Source of the DNA: Arctopsyche grandis | Taxonomy: Eukaryota > Arthropoda > Insecta > Trichoptera > Hydropsychidae | Direction: 5' to 3' | Assembly: GCF_051622035.1 (NCBI RefSeq) | Contig: NC_135356.1 | Coordinates: 23,466,839-23,530,838 of the forward strand | Length of the DNA stretch: 64,000 bases | In this document: positions 21,201 to 31,084 of the stretch, in pieces | Numbering within the stretch: position 1 is the first letter of the stretch | How the letters are laid out: each line of letters opens with the position of its first letter | Notes under the pieces: model-generated | Told to the model about the DNA's origin: nothing | Databases searched by the model: none | What the model saw: only the letters and a program-made list of their open reading frames with translations | Translations under genes and position numbers: made by a program

Positions 21201-23483
21201 GGTAAGGCTAGACTCCTTAACCACGACGTGATGAGGTAAATAACAATGAACCTCATGTGCCTCCGGGGGTTCACACTCTGACATATGTCCTAAATTTATG
21301 TACTCTTCTAAAACTTTATTGTATTCCATTTTTAAATTATTATTGGCTAAAAAACGTCTTTCCAAAGTTTTGTGTCTTTTCTCCGCAATGTGCAATGAAC
21401 TTCCTAATACTACCGGGGAATTTTTATATGGTAAAGCTACACAAAATCTACCGTTTTTATCTCGTGATGTGTGTGCTTGGAAATGTTCCTCACATCTTTT
21501 CTCCTCAAGAGATTGATGTTTTACCATAGGAACCTGGTCGATCATCCAAAAGTTTTGAATGTGACTGTCTAATTGACTTAAGCCTATGTGGCTCTTCCCT
21601 GGAGCATTATTTACTTCGGGATATGGACCAACTATTGTCCATCCGAATTCGGTATCCTTTAAGATAGGCATACCTTTTCCTAACTGGATGGTTCCTGCTT
21701 TCATAGCATGAACGCAAATCTCGGCGCCGAGCAATAAATCGATTGGCGTCGGTTTATTCCAAAGGGGATCTGATAACTTGATTCCCGCTGGTATTGAAAT
21801 TAACTGTTGATCCAGTTTCACAGTTGGAATTTCGCCAGTAATTTCTGGTAATACCAAACACAACACTTTGGTTGAGTAATTAGTGGTTGAAGACCTTATG
21901 GTCACCTTGGTGATGTGACGAATGCTACTTTCTTGATTAGCGATACCTACAATTTTTTGAGAGATTTTCTCTAATTTGAAGTTATTCTTCTTAGCGAAAG
22001 ATGTGGTAACATAGTTGACTTGTGAGCCGGAATCTAATAATGTGCGACCCTTAACGACCGTTCCATTGGACGTTATAATGTCTACTTGTACCGTCGGTAA
22101 AATTATCTCCCTTTGAGAGAAATGAGTAGAATGAGCATTAATTGACTTCTTTCCCGTATTATTGGAACTAAATGTATCGTCCTGATGCAACAAAGTATGA
22201 TGGTTTTGTTTGCACCTTAAGCAATTATAGTTAGACTTGCAATTTGTTATCTTATGCGATGAATTTAAACATTTAAAACACATGTTATTAGATTTAACGA
22301 ATTCATTTCTTTCCATACTGGATTTTGCTTTGAATTTATCACATTTGCCTATGAAATGATTATTTCGACAGAATGCGCATGCGTTTACCTTACTTGATGG
22401 GTTTTTGTTCGCGACATGAGTTCTCATGATTCTTTGACGACTATGAGGGAATTCCTTCACCGTAGTTACAGATGCAGTAGATTGTAATACATTACATCTA
22501 TTCTGCAAGAATGTCTCTAAACTTTCATATGGTGGCATTTCTCTGCTAACCAGCGATATTTCCCAGTCTCTTACTATATTAAAAGGTAATTTCCTTAGAA
22601 CTAAACATGTTACCCATGGATCTAAAATTTCTCTCGCGTAACCCAACGATTCAATGTTTTTAATACACACTGTTACCTGATTCAATAGATTTCTCAATTC
22701 GATATGTGATTCTCTTGTGATTAATTTTAAGTCACAAAGTGAATTAATCCTAGTTTTGAGATTAAGTCTTGGTAAATTATATTGCTTGTCTAAAATACTC
22801 CAAGCTATTTCGTAATTGTCTGAGCTAATATCTAAACCTGATACAGCTGCCAAAGCGGGACCGATTAAGGATTGATGCAAATATTGCAATTTCGTGACAT
22901 TCGAATATTCCGTTTTGTTTCCTATTATATTCTTAAAAGCTTGTTGAAACGATTGCCATTCAGATGGATCTCCCTGAAATGTGGGAATGGTTAACGTCGG
23001 TAACTTATCTCTAGCAAATTTAATTGTTGCTTGCTCTACCTTCAGTTTACAATCTTGAATGGATTGTCTCTCTAATGCTGCTTTAAGATTTTGAATTGTC
23101 ATTGTGATTATGTAGAACTCTTCGTCTATTTGATCCGCCTGCTCTATATCTGTGATGTTGTCTAAATACTCATAATGGAGTTTTTGGAGATAGTCGTATG
23201 CTTTTTCAATAAATTGATACTGTCCTTCATTTATTTCGGAGATTCTGTCTATTTTCTCCTGTAGTCTTTTAAACGCGCCCGAATACCTTAATTCTATTGA
23301 CGTCATTGTAACTTCTACTTTATTTTCTTTCGCTAATGTTTTTATCGATTGAGTCTGACTTCGAGTCTGATGTATTCTAGAGCTTGACCTGTCTCTAATA
23401 GGTTCTACGTCCCTAGTTGGATTTCGACCTTTATGCGACTGGGAAGTCGAAGCTTCTATTTCCTCGTTTTCAGCACTTGACAT
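18222..23483 (-). CDS. BEL/Pao gag-pol polyprotein, 1753 aa, intact
   Basis: A single frame encodes Gag and Pol. Residues about 1-160 form a charged N-terminus. A DUF1759-type Gag block starts near 160 (LTIPTFQGDPSEWQSF). Three zinc knuckles begin near 369, 402 and 421 (CAFC, CFKC, CLRC). The aspartic protease has LLDSGSQVNYV (Asp about 484). Reverse transcriptase has ITADIKQMYRQ (808) and the catalytic YVDD (887-890). RNase H has FCDASEKAYG (D1061), E1105 and YWTDSTVALHW (D1135). Integrase has an HHCC zinc site (H1360, C1395, C1398) and catalytic D1430, D1496, E1550 (DFAGPF, YSDNATNF, GGLWEAA). A DUF5641 tail (RWVLGRITKLYPGPDGRVRV) follows. Gag assembles particles and Pol copies and inserts the RNA. 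The ATG at 23483 is the first of the frame, and the same start is kept in all three copies. Confidence 0.97.
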   Translation of the reverse strand: MSSAENEEIEASTSQSHKGRNPTRDVEPIRDRSSSRIHQTRSQTQSIKTLAKENKVEVTMTSIELRYSGAFKRLQEKIDRISEINEGQYQFIEKAYDYLQKLHYEYLDNITDIEQADQIDEEFYIITMTIQNLKAALERQSIQDCKLKVEQATIKFARDKLPTLTIPTFQGDPSEWQSFQQAFKNIIGNKTEYSNVTKLQYLHQSLIGPALAAVSGLDISSDNYEIAWSILDKQYNLPRLNLKTRINSLCDLKLITRESHIELRNLLNQVTVCIKNIESLGYAREILDPWVTCLVLRKLPFNIVRDWEISLVSREMPPYESLETFLQNRCNVLQSTASVTTVKEFPHSRQRIMRTHVANKNPSSKVNACAFCRNNHFIGKCDKFKAKSSMERNEFVKSNNMCFKCLNSSHKITNCKSNYNCLRCKQNHHTLLHQDDTFSSNNTGKKSINAHSTHFSQREIILPTVQVDIITSNGTVVKGRTLLDSGSQVNYVTTSFAKKNNFKLEKISQKIVGIANQESSIRHITKVTIRSSTTNYSTKVLCLVLPEITGEIPTVKLDQQLISIPAGIKLSDPLWNKPTPIDLLLGAEICVHAMKAGTIQLGKGMPILKDTEFGWTIVGPYPEVNNAPGKSHIGLSQLDSHIQNFWMIDQVPMVKHQSLEEKRCEEHFQAHTSRDKNGRFCVALPYKNSPVVLGSSLHIAEKRHKTLERRFLANNNLKMEYNKVLEEYINLGHMSECEPPEAHEVHCYLPHHVVVKESSLTTKYRVVFDASAKTTSNISLNNILMVGPSVQSDLLSLLLNFRLHKYVITADIKQMYRQIQIAEKNKNVQRIIWRTDPQSKFKHYKLNTVTFGTASAPFLATRCLNQLAEENRNKYPIASKVIERDFYVDDLLTGTNTIEAGKLLKVQLETILLSAGMPLSKWTSNNSDIITDVKADDCSDFNFSNESHKTLGLFWKPREDVFVFKVQTEVETENITKRNFLSVISQIFDPLGLLSPLLINYKILMQSVWQQTIGWDEFIPQTIFKKWKDCQLSNTVMKLYKIPRLIILNNVINIQAHGFCDASEKAYGACIYVKCTDQLGNSKCHLVCSRSRVAPLSFVTIPRLELCSAMLLSKLMKSTIDQLTIHINEKYYWTDSTVALHWIRGESCKWTTFVANRVAEIQSISQPIEWYHVSSTDNPADLISRGTQPSELNHNSLWWDGPSWLKLDESRWPRRPPEITIDLPERRVVTNATLVRENNWIDKHSHLPRLLRVLSYVHRPLRNKQLNVKENNEPSALELKDALNNLIRLSQMESFPLEYRLLSKGHPIPSSSKLAKLSPLFHENLICVGSRLPLGTTLSTSPIILSNKHKLTHMIVRDAHLKYIHLGTQALLSLLRQTYWPLAGHNTVKGVVRSCVICFRNKPLSHNRLMGLLPLERTTANFPFSHVGIDFAGPFPVKSGCNKNSKIIKGYVCVFVCFSSKAVHLELVGDLTSSNFLNCLRRFVARRGRPNTIYSDNATNFVGASRELVNLVKLIYERPHEEKLLRYVASEGIRWKFNPPRAPHMGGLWEAAVKSMKIHLNKVLKATTLNFESFCTVLTQIEACMNSRPLSPLSSDPLDLLPLTPGHFLIGRSLLALPMEVKYNTNVHANLLQIQLTTAAFWKRWSAEYLHSLQLRHKWKKDSSNNLSVGQMVLLKEEHMLPTRWVLGRITKLYPGPDGRVRVVDVFTASGEFRRSSHLVAPLPILPQGPLDRKEDQQEGGETAASIPSTSVA

Positions 23484-23671
23484 TTGTTTCAGAAAGTTGC
23501 ACTATTTCGTCTCATAAATACAGTTATTCTCTACTATAGCTGTCAATTGAACTATTCGTAGAGATAAGGTAATAATATTCAATGATTCACCGTGAATCTT
23601 AATATTCTACTTTAACTATTATCACCAGAATCTATCCAACATATTTTGGAAGAAATAACAACCCTAAATTG

Positions 23672-24210
23672 GTGGGTGCTTGATTTAAACCACTTTGGGG
23701 CTACAAGTCTTGTGATTTAATTTAAATCACCACTGTTTCATCACACATTATGAAACAAAGAGATCTACCGATGTATGAATATGCCGGTATGTACTTGATT
23801 TAATCCACTTTGGGGCTACAAGTGTAATTCCACATTTATCGTGGAAGGGGGGGGGGGGGAGGGTGTTTCTACACACATTAAGAAACAAAGATCTACCGAT
23901 ATGAATATACCGGTATGTACTTGGTTTAAGCCACTTTGGGGCTACAAGTATAATTCCACATTTATCGTGGAAGGGGGGGGGGGGAGGGTGTTTCTACACA
24001 CATTAAGAAACAAAGATCTACCGCTATGAATATACCGGTATGTACTTGGTTTAAGCCACTTTGGGGCTACAAGTATAATTCCACATTTATCGTGGAAGGG
24101 GGGGGGGGGAGGGTGTTTCTACACACATTAAGAAACAAAGATCTACCGATATGAATATACCGGTATGTACTTGATTTAATCCACTTTGGGGCTACAAGTA
24201 TAATTCTCCA
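23672..24210 (-). repeat. Tandem array of 125-bp repeats in the BEL/Pao leader (copy 1)
   Basis: The motif CCACTTTGGGGCTACAAGT begins at 23690, 23805, 23931, 24056 and 24181, giving periods of 115, 126, 125 and 125 bp. Each full unit has a long G run (C run on the coding strand), a small stem (TTCCAC ... GTGGAA), ACACACATTAAGAAACAAAG and a near-palindrome ACCGGTATATTCATATCGGT. The array recurs at the same place in copies 2 and 3. Confidence 0.95.
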
Positions 24211-24716
24211 CGTGCTTTGCTAATTTTACACTACATCTGATTTTACACTTTTAATACGAAATTCGATGCGACCGATGAAACATTCCTTCGTAGCGCGATA
24301 TTATTTTATACAATCGCGTTAATTAATTGTTATACTTTAAAACATATTTTAAAAACTGACCTACCCACATGATTGCCTTTTGAACAGATTGCCTGAGATT
24401 GAATACATTCACTTACTTGAATATCCTTTATGATGTTTATGTGATCGTTCCGATAATTTTGGATTACCTCTGTGTCCCATGCGTCTTTGTAGGTTATGTT
24501 TTTATTTATATATTTTCTGCGTCAATCACGCGGTCATGTACCTCTGTACGTCAATCAATATATTGCTGAAATAGAAGCAAACATGTTATTAGTATTGGAA
24601 AGGTATGGATAGTAACAAAGGAACGATACCGATTTCTTAATTGACATCCATTTTTTCTCGACCACGTTTTTTCCTATTGGTTTGTCCGTTTGGTGTTGTG
24701 GCCTAGGTTACTGGTG

Positions 24717-24734
24717 TCCGGTTCGAAGTGACCA
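24717..24734 (-). promoter_or_regulatory. Primer binding site, BEL/Pao copy 1
   Basis: Three bases after the 5' LTR the coding strand reads TGGTCACTTCGAACCGGA. TGG complements the CCA end of a tRNA. The rest resembles the complement of a tRNA-Tyr 3' end (TGGTCCTTCGAGCCGGA, from general knowledge) with one extra base and one change. tRNA identity is tentative. Confidence 0.6.
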
Positions 24735-24737
24735 TCA

Positions 24738-24968
24738 TGGAAAAGACTTCGATAATGGTTTGATGTAGTTTATTGAAATGTAAAATTTGCACGTGGTGGG
24801 CCAGCGGAGCGTACGGAACACAAGCTGTCCGTACGCCGTCTACTCGGTGACTCTGTCGACCGTCGCGTATTTCCGCTTGGGCCGACACTAATGCCAACTC
24901 GTCAATAATGCCAATCGACAATCAGTTAATAAGACTGTTTGCCACACGTCATTACAAAAGTCGGAACA
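24738..24968 (-). repeat. 5' LTR of BEL/Pao copy 1
   Basis: 231 bp, matching 16954-17184 with no difference that I can see. Promoter and RNA start must lie here. Confidence 0.95.
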
Positions 24969-24974
24969 GCTCTT

Positions 24975-25870
24975 ATCAAATGTTCAAACTTGTTATTTAT
25001 TAAAATTTTAATCAAACTGGTTCAAAATGAAAATCGACCTTTGCTTTTATATTTTTGATTGAGGAGAAAATCTTGACTTCCCAAAATGTTATAAATATTT
25101 CACGGTACAAAACCATATATTAGATAATCTTATACGTTCGTGACCGTTTACTTCGGGAAAACGTTTACCACTGTGTATGAAAATTGGGCATGAACTTATA
25201 CAATTATACATGTAAGATTAGCTCGTTTGATAATATAGCACATATTTATAATTAAATTATTTTTTTAAATAATTTTACTAAACTTCGTTCGCTATATATT
25301 AGGGTAATGAAAATTAAAATTTATTTTAAAAAATTAAAACAATTTAAAAAATTAAATTGATCTGACTACAAATGAAGAATTAAAAAAGTGTTTTGAAACC
25401 ACAACTTCACTTGCGTCCTTTTAGATCAAATTGAAAGCAGAATTCTTCCCAGATATTTAAGAATATGAACTAAAACTCTTTTACCTTTACGAGACTGGTT
25501 TCTCAACCATTAGTTTAATAAAGACAAAATATCGTAATAGTGTATATTCATTATCCATTACGTGTGGAATTAATTGTCTTCGATAAAACCACGGCCAGAT
25601 AAGTTATCTAATAACAAACAAGCTCATGTCTTATTAGTTTTTTTTTTTCATTTTATTTTTTTATCTTTGTCTAAGTACATACATAAGTACAATGTATATG
25701 ATATATAGATATTGTATTTCTTTAAATTCAACAAAATAAATTTGACTACTTATATTTAATATAATTTTTATTTGTTATATGAACAAATTTTCACTCATAT
25801 TCATATATAACTTTTTTATTTAAAAATATGATGCTGGTCCGTGAGAATTACTGAAAAATATATGCTGGTC
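24975..25870. other. AT-rich stretch right of BEL/Pao copy 1
   Basis: Continues the pre-insertion sequence after the target duplication. No gene is recognised. Confidence 0.45.
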
Positions 25871-25899
25871 CGCCAACTGAAAAAGTTTGAGTAGCACTG
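25700..25899 (-). mobile_element. hAT-type terminus, non-autonomous fragment
   Basis: On the minus strand the end at 25899 reads CAGTGCTACTCAAACTTTTT CAGTTGGCGGACCAGCA, a classic hAT terminal inverted repeat (CAGTG...TCAAACTTTTT...GCGGACC). A second GGACCAGCAT lies 40 bp inside. The opposite terminus was not found, so the left boundary is arbitrary. Confidence 0.65.
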
Positions 25900-25999
25900 A
25901 TCTATGTAGACATATGCCATCATGGGTTATATAAACAATCCGTAATAAATGTTTTATATCACAATACTAAGATTTAAAGAAAAAATGTAAGCCGATTTC

Positions 26000-27680
26000 T
26001 GATATTTCATAGAAAAATTACAACCCCGAAGCGACTCAACAAAAAAATTCACATTAATAGCTCAAATCCAGCATGTATGTATGTATAGTGTGTGTCAAAC
26101 GTGGAAGTCTTTCCCTCGGAAAAAAGCCGGAAGTGGAAATCGGTCGAAGGATCCAATCTTTCGCCACATCGACGATCCATTACGTGTGTGACACGTCCGT
26201 CATGATTGATTGTAAATACGTTTTATACACGGCCGTCGACGAAAATACATTTTCACGATTTTCCCGCGACCGCAGTGAGGGCGTTTTCCGTTCACCGGGA
26301 AAATCTGTGAAACAAACAAAACAAAGAGGCGGGAAAACGTCCCGCAGTTATGGCCGTCGATTTGAAATGTCATTTGGTGTAATTTAAACGACCCCAGGGG
26401 AGTTTCGGATGACCCTCGGATGATAAGTGGTCCTGGGAACCCGTCGTCCCTGGAACACCAAATATGCACGAAGAGCAACCCACACTCGTGTATTTTGCAG
26501 TACACACGTACAGGTCTGTGACTTGAACCAGAATGCGACAAAGACACTATATCTTCTTACGCCGCAGCACTCAGACATAAATTTGGCATAGTACATGTGT
26601 CTAGACCTGGACTTGAGACTCCAGTCTCGTAAGTAATAACGCTTATCGACACAACGTTAGATATGCATCAAAGTTAATTGAGAATTTGCCTTGAAGAACT
26701 TTTTCTGTCTGACAAAGCATGAAATTGTCATGAATTGAGTATTTTGACATTGAAATATAATATATATGTATCTAGTAAGTTTTGTGTATGCTATTAATCA
26801 AGATTATCTCTCAGAGAGCAAAAATATTTTCATAAAGCGTTGTATGAAGTACCAAATAAAAATAGTGCCAATTACAGTGATTTTCACAAACAAATGTGCA
26901 ACTCAGTGGTAACATAAATGAATATTTATAAAAAAATACTTTTAATTTATCTGTATGTAATTCTAATATTACGTACGAAATTCTACAATGGGTCAATCTA
27001 ATACGGCTCCGGTATTTTTTTATTGGTTTTTATCTTCTCACTTGGAAGAGCGAAAAGGAATGTAAGTAAGTTTTATCACAACTGAATAACCCAATTCGGA
27101 TCGTCATCTAAAATTAGATGTATGTATGTATGTATGCCTTTACAGTTATGAATGAATACTTGAATGGACCGTGGAGTCGGAGTCCTGAAGTCGTGACTTT
27201 TTGTTCGGATTCGCTGAAAACTCGAGCAACTTCGATTTCAGTTTCAAATTTATTTTTGCAATTTTTTACAAACAAGTAAGGATCGTGTTTACGACGAGAG
27301 CAACTTACTAAGATCAAATATACATATGCAGATTTGAGACGCACTATTTCTATACATGTTTATGTCTTTTTCTCTTGTTTGGATCAAATTGTGGTCAATT
27401 ATTTTGCGTTAAAAAAGGTCATTTTGGCTTCCTTAGATTTCTTAAAATTCATAATTTTTTTGGGTATTTTTGTGTTCACATTAAAGGTCTCGAAAACTTT
27501 TATTTTTAAAATAATGACGGGTCATGAAAAAATGACAATTTTCTGAAAAGAAAATTGAGAGCGCAGCGTATTTTGTATGGAGACTTTCTGCGAAACGAAG
27601 ACTTTGAATTCTTGTTTATCAGTCAAAACTTATAATCAACTCAATTATATTGCAATCGGTGAATATTGAGCGTTCATTTT
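26000..27680. other. No gene recognised; one GC-richer island
   Basis: 26090-26480 is GC-richer, with ORFs on both strands but no domain. The rest is AT-rich with TATG microsatellites (27118-27136). Confidence 0.4.
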
Positions 27681-27689
27681 TATTTTTAA

Positions 27690-28010
27690 ACTAGTGCTGT
27701 ACCCGTTGATTTCAACGGATGGTTTCGGAAAGGAATTGATACACGAATTAAAATAAAGTTATATGTTATATATAAATATAATGTAAGGTAATTTATATAT
27801 TGATAATTTATATTAATAGAAAAATTTGAGTGCGCGCGCAGCGCATCTGACGCTGACATCACTCGTCGCTCGACCTGATGTCGTTCGGTGCTTAATATCA
27901 GGAACGCTCCACACCCCCTCCACCCCCCCTCCATCCCCCCTAATACGCCGCTACCCTGCTACCCCACGTATCCTCGACACGATCACTCGTCACACCCCAT
28001 TCCTATAGCG
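27690..28010 (+). mobile_element. CTAGT/hairpin family element
   Basis: It begins ACTAGTGCTGTACCCGTTGA TTTCAACGG (7-bp stem, 2-nt loop). It then carries TTTCGGAAAGGAATTGATAC, ATAATGTAAGGTAATTTATA and GCGCATCTGACGCTGACATC, and ends in a C-rich block, matching 11541-11937 in inverse orientation. Right boundary approximate. Confidence 0.65.
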
Positions 28011-28140
28011 GATGCTTAAAATGCACCCATTGGTCAGAATGTATCGTGGTTACTCTAATTGGCCAAACGTTTTAGTCCATGGGGACCACTGCAAGCTGAT
28101 TGGCTGTGCGCCTCGTTCGCGTGTATTTGTTTTATTGAAT

Positions 28141-28404
28141 ACTAGCTGAAGCCGACATGCGTTGCAATGCCAGAATAAGGCATGCATTCTAGTTCCCGTT
28201 CCCGTTTCAAGTGATAGTTGGAGCTCTACTAACGTCTCTTCAACGCCGTGTCGTCATAAACCAACTGGTAACACGGTTACCCCTAAACACATTTCCTTGA
28301 CTACACAATGGCGCTTCATACTTTCGCGTCAGTAAAATTCTAATTACGAATATTATTATTAAGAGGTTTTTTCCCGTTTTTTTTCACAGTAATCTTCCCG
28401 GACA
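28141..28404 (-). mobile_element. Non-autonomous Helitron-like element, 5'-truncated
   Basis: On the minus strand the end reads GGCATTGCAACGCATGTC GGCTTCAGCTAGT. Inside it matches 33300-33600 (inverted): the GAAGATTACTGTGAAAA block, GCGCCATTGTGTAGT, GTTTATGACGACACGGCGTT, GAAGAGACGTTAG and the CGGGAACGGGAAC run. It lacks the TCTATACATATAAAA start seen at 33222. Confidence 0.65.
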
Positions 28405-28421
28405 TGTACATATGTATAACA

Positions 28422-28500
28422 TAACCAGCAGAATAGACTAGTGGTTAGACTACTGGTATTCTAAATTCGATGCACCGCACATACCCCGCAAACATACATC
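28422..28500 (+). repeat. tRNA-derived SINE head, fragment
   Basis: ATAACCAGCAGAATAGACTA GTGGTTAGACTACTGG resembles the head of the CCAGCAGC SINE family, with an A-box-like TAGACTAGTGGTTAG and a weak B box (AATTCGATGC). The body is missing. Confidence 0.55.
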
Positions 28501-28504
28501 GCGT

Positions 28505-29570
28505 CCGTTTTTATATAGTAAATAGTAAAAAATCTAAATTTGACCAAAATAGTGGTAAAAAAAAACTTTTTCGAAATTATTGTCGAGATATGTATGTACT
28601 CGTATATCGATTAGTTGGAGGCACAGGACATTGTTTAAAATCGATGATTTTTTACTAGGCTTTCCACTAGGTCCATCGATGGAAATCCAAGATTCACGTT
28701 TATCGCTCCGGTTCATATGTATGTACATACATACATATATACCTACATCGATAAAGTAAAAAATCTACGTTCATGAATACAACGCACCGAGTTCATTATT
28801 GTCTCAGGTCGTTAGTTCCACACGCAAATGATACAATTTGTTCGGGAACACAATGTCATATCAATGAATAATTATTGCGGATGTCGCAAAATTGAATTAA
28901 TGAGCGATGAGGGGTGGTAATGAAGGGGTGAGGCGAGGAGGTGTGGGAGGGGGGAGGAGGATGAAAGGAGGGGGGTGGATCGCTCATTAAGCGCGTATTA
29001 GTGTCAAGTGAATAATGAGCGGAAACGAGAACCACCCCATAATTATCTCGAAGATCGTTTCAGACTTGAGGCACTGCACGCTCGGGATACGGAAAAAAAT
29101 AATAACGACGAACGACATTCCGCCGAGAAAGCGATATCAGCCAGTATTTTGTATATATTTTGTGTCTACATAATATATTGTATTTGATTGTGTCCGTTTT
29201 AAACCCGATTCGTAAAATTATTCATTTGATGAAATCGTCAAAAATACATACATACATATGCTTAGTTAATGAACGGCGCCAGCGCGTTGTTTGTTTCATG
29301 AAATCGTCAAAATGCACCGAGGAAAGTAGATTTTCAGATGAACCACATGAAATTTCTCTTTCAAAAATGAGTCTGTTTACTTTCAACTAGTCTGTTCATT
29401 TGTACTTATGTAGTTTGCCAAAAAAGTCTGAAATAATATATCGACGTGTACGTTGATTATTTATATTTTTAAACAAATTCTTTAAATGAGCAATTTAATA
29501 AATGAGATAATTTCTCCATGAATTGTTATTCTACTGATGAATAGTTTGAGCTGAAATTTTTTATTTGTAC
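28505..29570. other. Unique sequence with homopurine/GC-rich island, no gene recognised
   Basis: 28780-29120 has ATTA-rich motifs (GAATTAATGAGCG, GCTCATTAAGCGCG, ATAATTATCTCG) around a G-rich run (28905-28980). It looks like regulatory DNA more than coding, but nothing proves it. 28660-28720 shares a short repeat end (TCGATGGAAATCCAA...TCGCTCCGG) with 32975-33035. Confidence 0.35.
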
Positions 29571-29579
29571 TATTATATT

Positions 29580-29650
29580 ACTAGTGTTGTACCCGATGAC
29601 ATATCATCGCATGGGTGTTGGCATATTAAGTTATTAAATGAAAAAATATT
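29580..29650 (+). mobile_element. CTAGT/hairpin family terminus, fragment
   Basis: ACTAGTGTTGTACCC then a stem GATGA CATA TCATC and CATGGGTG. Same layout as the 6790 and 27690 termini with a compensating change of stem sequence. Confidence 0.5.
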
Positions 29651-31080
29651 AAAAGAAACGTGTCGTTGGTCATTGAAAAAAAGTTCGATCCCCACGCGGT
29701 CGATTTTTTTTTCAAATACCTTTTTAATATATTTAATTGTTTAATACGAATAAAAAGGTAAAATCTACCTATCTACCTACATGTTAACAATATAAAACAC
29801 CAATAGAAAAATTAATAAATTAATAAAATAAATTTCTCATAAATCAATAGATGGCGGTATATTCTCAGCCATGCGGAAAAATTGGCATCGATTAGTATAT
29901 ATAGAAGCTTTTTTCTTTTGTTATTATATCTTCGTATACGTTTTAGAAGTGACGTATATATGTAGGTACCGTAGCGGTCAGTAAACAAGTGTCCACTTTC
30001 AAATTACGGTAAATGGGGATATACTTTTCTTTTTGCAAAACTGTTTTGTGTACTAAAATTTCATAATCATATGTTTAAGACTTTTCACCAATCGAAGAAA
30101 TTGTTAACTTTATTCGTATTTTTCTTGATGCTGCTTTTTTTAGGTTTTTAAAACGTTTTCATGTTATTGAAAAATTATTTTTCTTTTAAATCAAAAATGC
30201 GTCAATTTAAATTATTCTATCTGTGTGGAAACGTTTAATCCGCTTGACATTATAATTTATTAGTCAAAAAGACACCGATATTTTATATAACGCAATATAA
30301 AAGCCGCATTAAAATTACTAATATTTAAATTGTATTAATTTTTTCAATTCAATTTATCTGTAAATTTATATATATTTTTCATTAAATAAAAAAATCTGAA
30401 TTCAATCAAAGCAATCTTAACAGATTTTCAATAATAATTTAGGGGAGATTTTCATTTCAATCAATGATTGGAAATTTTTCAAAATATTGGAATAGTTAAT
30501 GAATAATTATACCTTTTTATCGTTAGAAGTTACGGTTAAGAAATTATGATTAAATTAACCGTAATTTTTTTATTCCTCGAAGACCAATTATATCTAATGC
30601 TAAAAAATTATTATTAAATTAAAGATCGTGTAAAAAAGTTCCTGTTATAACTGTTCAACTATGTAACCTGTGAAGTTAAGTAGGTATGACGAGAAGGCGA
30701 ATTTGATAGCCAGCTGTCATCGTGTCGATCTAACAGATTGTTCCGATGTAATTTTTAATGATTTCGTTAGTGATTTCATTCCTGTAGCTTCTTGTCGAGA
30801 CATTTGCTTACTTTAATGAGAGCTCACCCCATTATTTCAGTAAAATATCAAAGCGATTTGAAGATTGGAAGTAGTTGAAAAAAATCAACTGTCGAATTTC
30901 GCACGGTTAGAAATATCACCAAACTACCAAATTAATTAAAAAAAATGTAAAAATCGGTGAGTGGCAATACTCCCCAAACCTAATGGAAAACATTTCGTAA
31001 GTTTCACTTTTACATACATTTTTAATCTAAACACTTGATTTTGTTTTAAAAAATGTGGTATGAGTTTAGGTTTAAGGCAA
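29650..31080. other. AT-rich stretch; one unclassified repeat copy
   Basis: 30630-30910 is similar to 37275-37570 (CTGTTATAACTGTT, ACCTGTGAA, ATTTTTAATGA, AAATATCAAAGCGA/AGATGTCAAAGCGA). No gene is recognised elsewhere. Confidence 0.4.
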
Positions 31081-31084
31081 CACT

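Larger units (their letters stand above)
23484..24737 (-). promoter_or_regulatory. 5' leader of BEL/Pao copy 1
   Basis: A 1.25-kb untranslated leader between the 5' LTR and the gag start. It holds the primer site, a possible intron donor (CAA|GTAAGT-like, near 24420) and a five-copy tandem array. Several ATGs precede the gag start, so splicing or internal initiation may be used. Confidence 0.8.
16954..24968 (-). mobile_element. Full-length BEL/Pao LTR retrotransposon (copy 1)
   Basis: 8,015 bp. The two 231-bp LTRs (16954-17184 and 24738-24968) begin TGTTCCGACTTTTG and end GAAGTCTTTTCCA on the coding strand and look identical when read side by side. GCTCT flanks both sides (16949-16953 and 24969-24973), a 5-bp target duplication. 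The order on the minus strand is LTR, primer site, 1.25-kb leader with a 125-bp tandem array, one gag-pol frame, about 1 kb 3' UTR, LTR. Every hallmark motif of a BEL/Pao polyprotein is intact. Identical LTRs plus an unbroken frame indicate a very recent, probably autonomous insertion. Confidence 0.97.

Noticed and set aside
19423-21529. ORFs antisense to the BEL/Pao pol (90-108 codons), also found antisense to copies 2 and 3
   Set aside because: They recur only because the coding strand is conserved; no domain, and start and stop contexts are incidental.
23841-24029. ORFs made of the repeated peptide GGGGEGVSTHIKKQRS inside the leader arrays
   Set aside because: They arise from translating the 125-bp tandem repeats, and the reading frame depends on variable G-run length.
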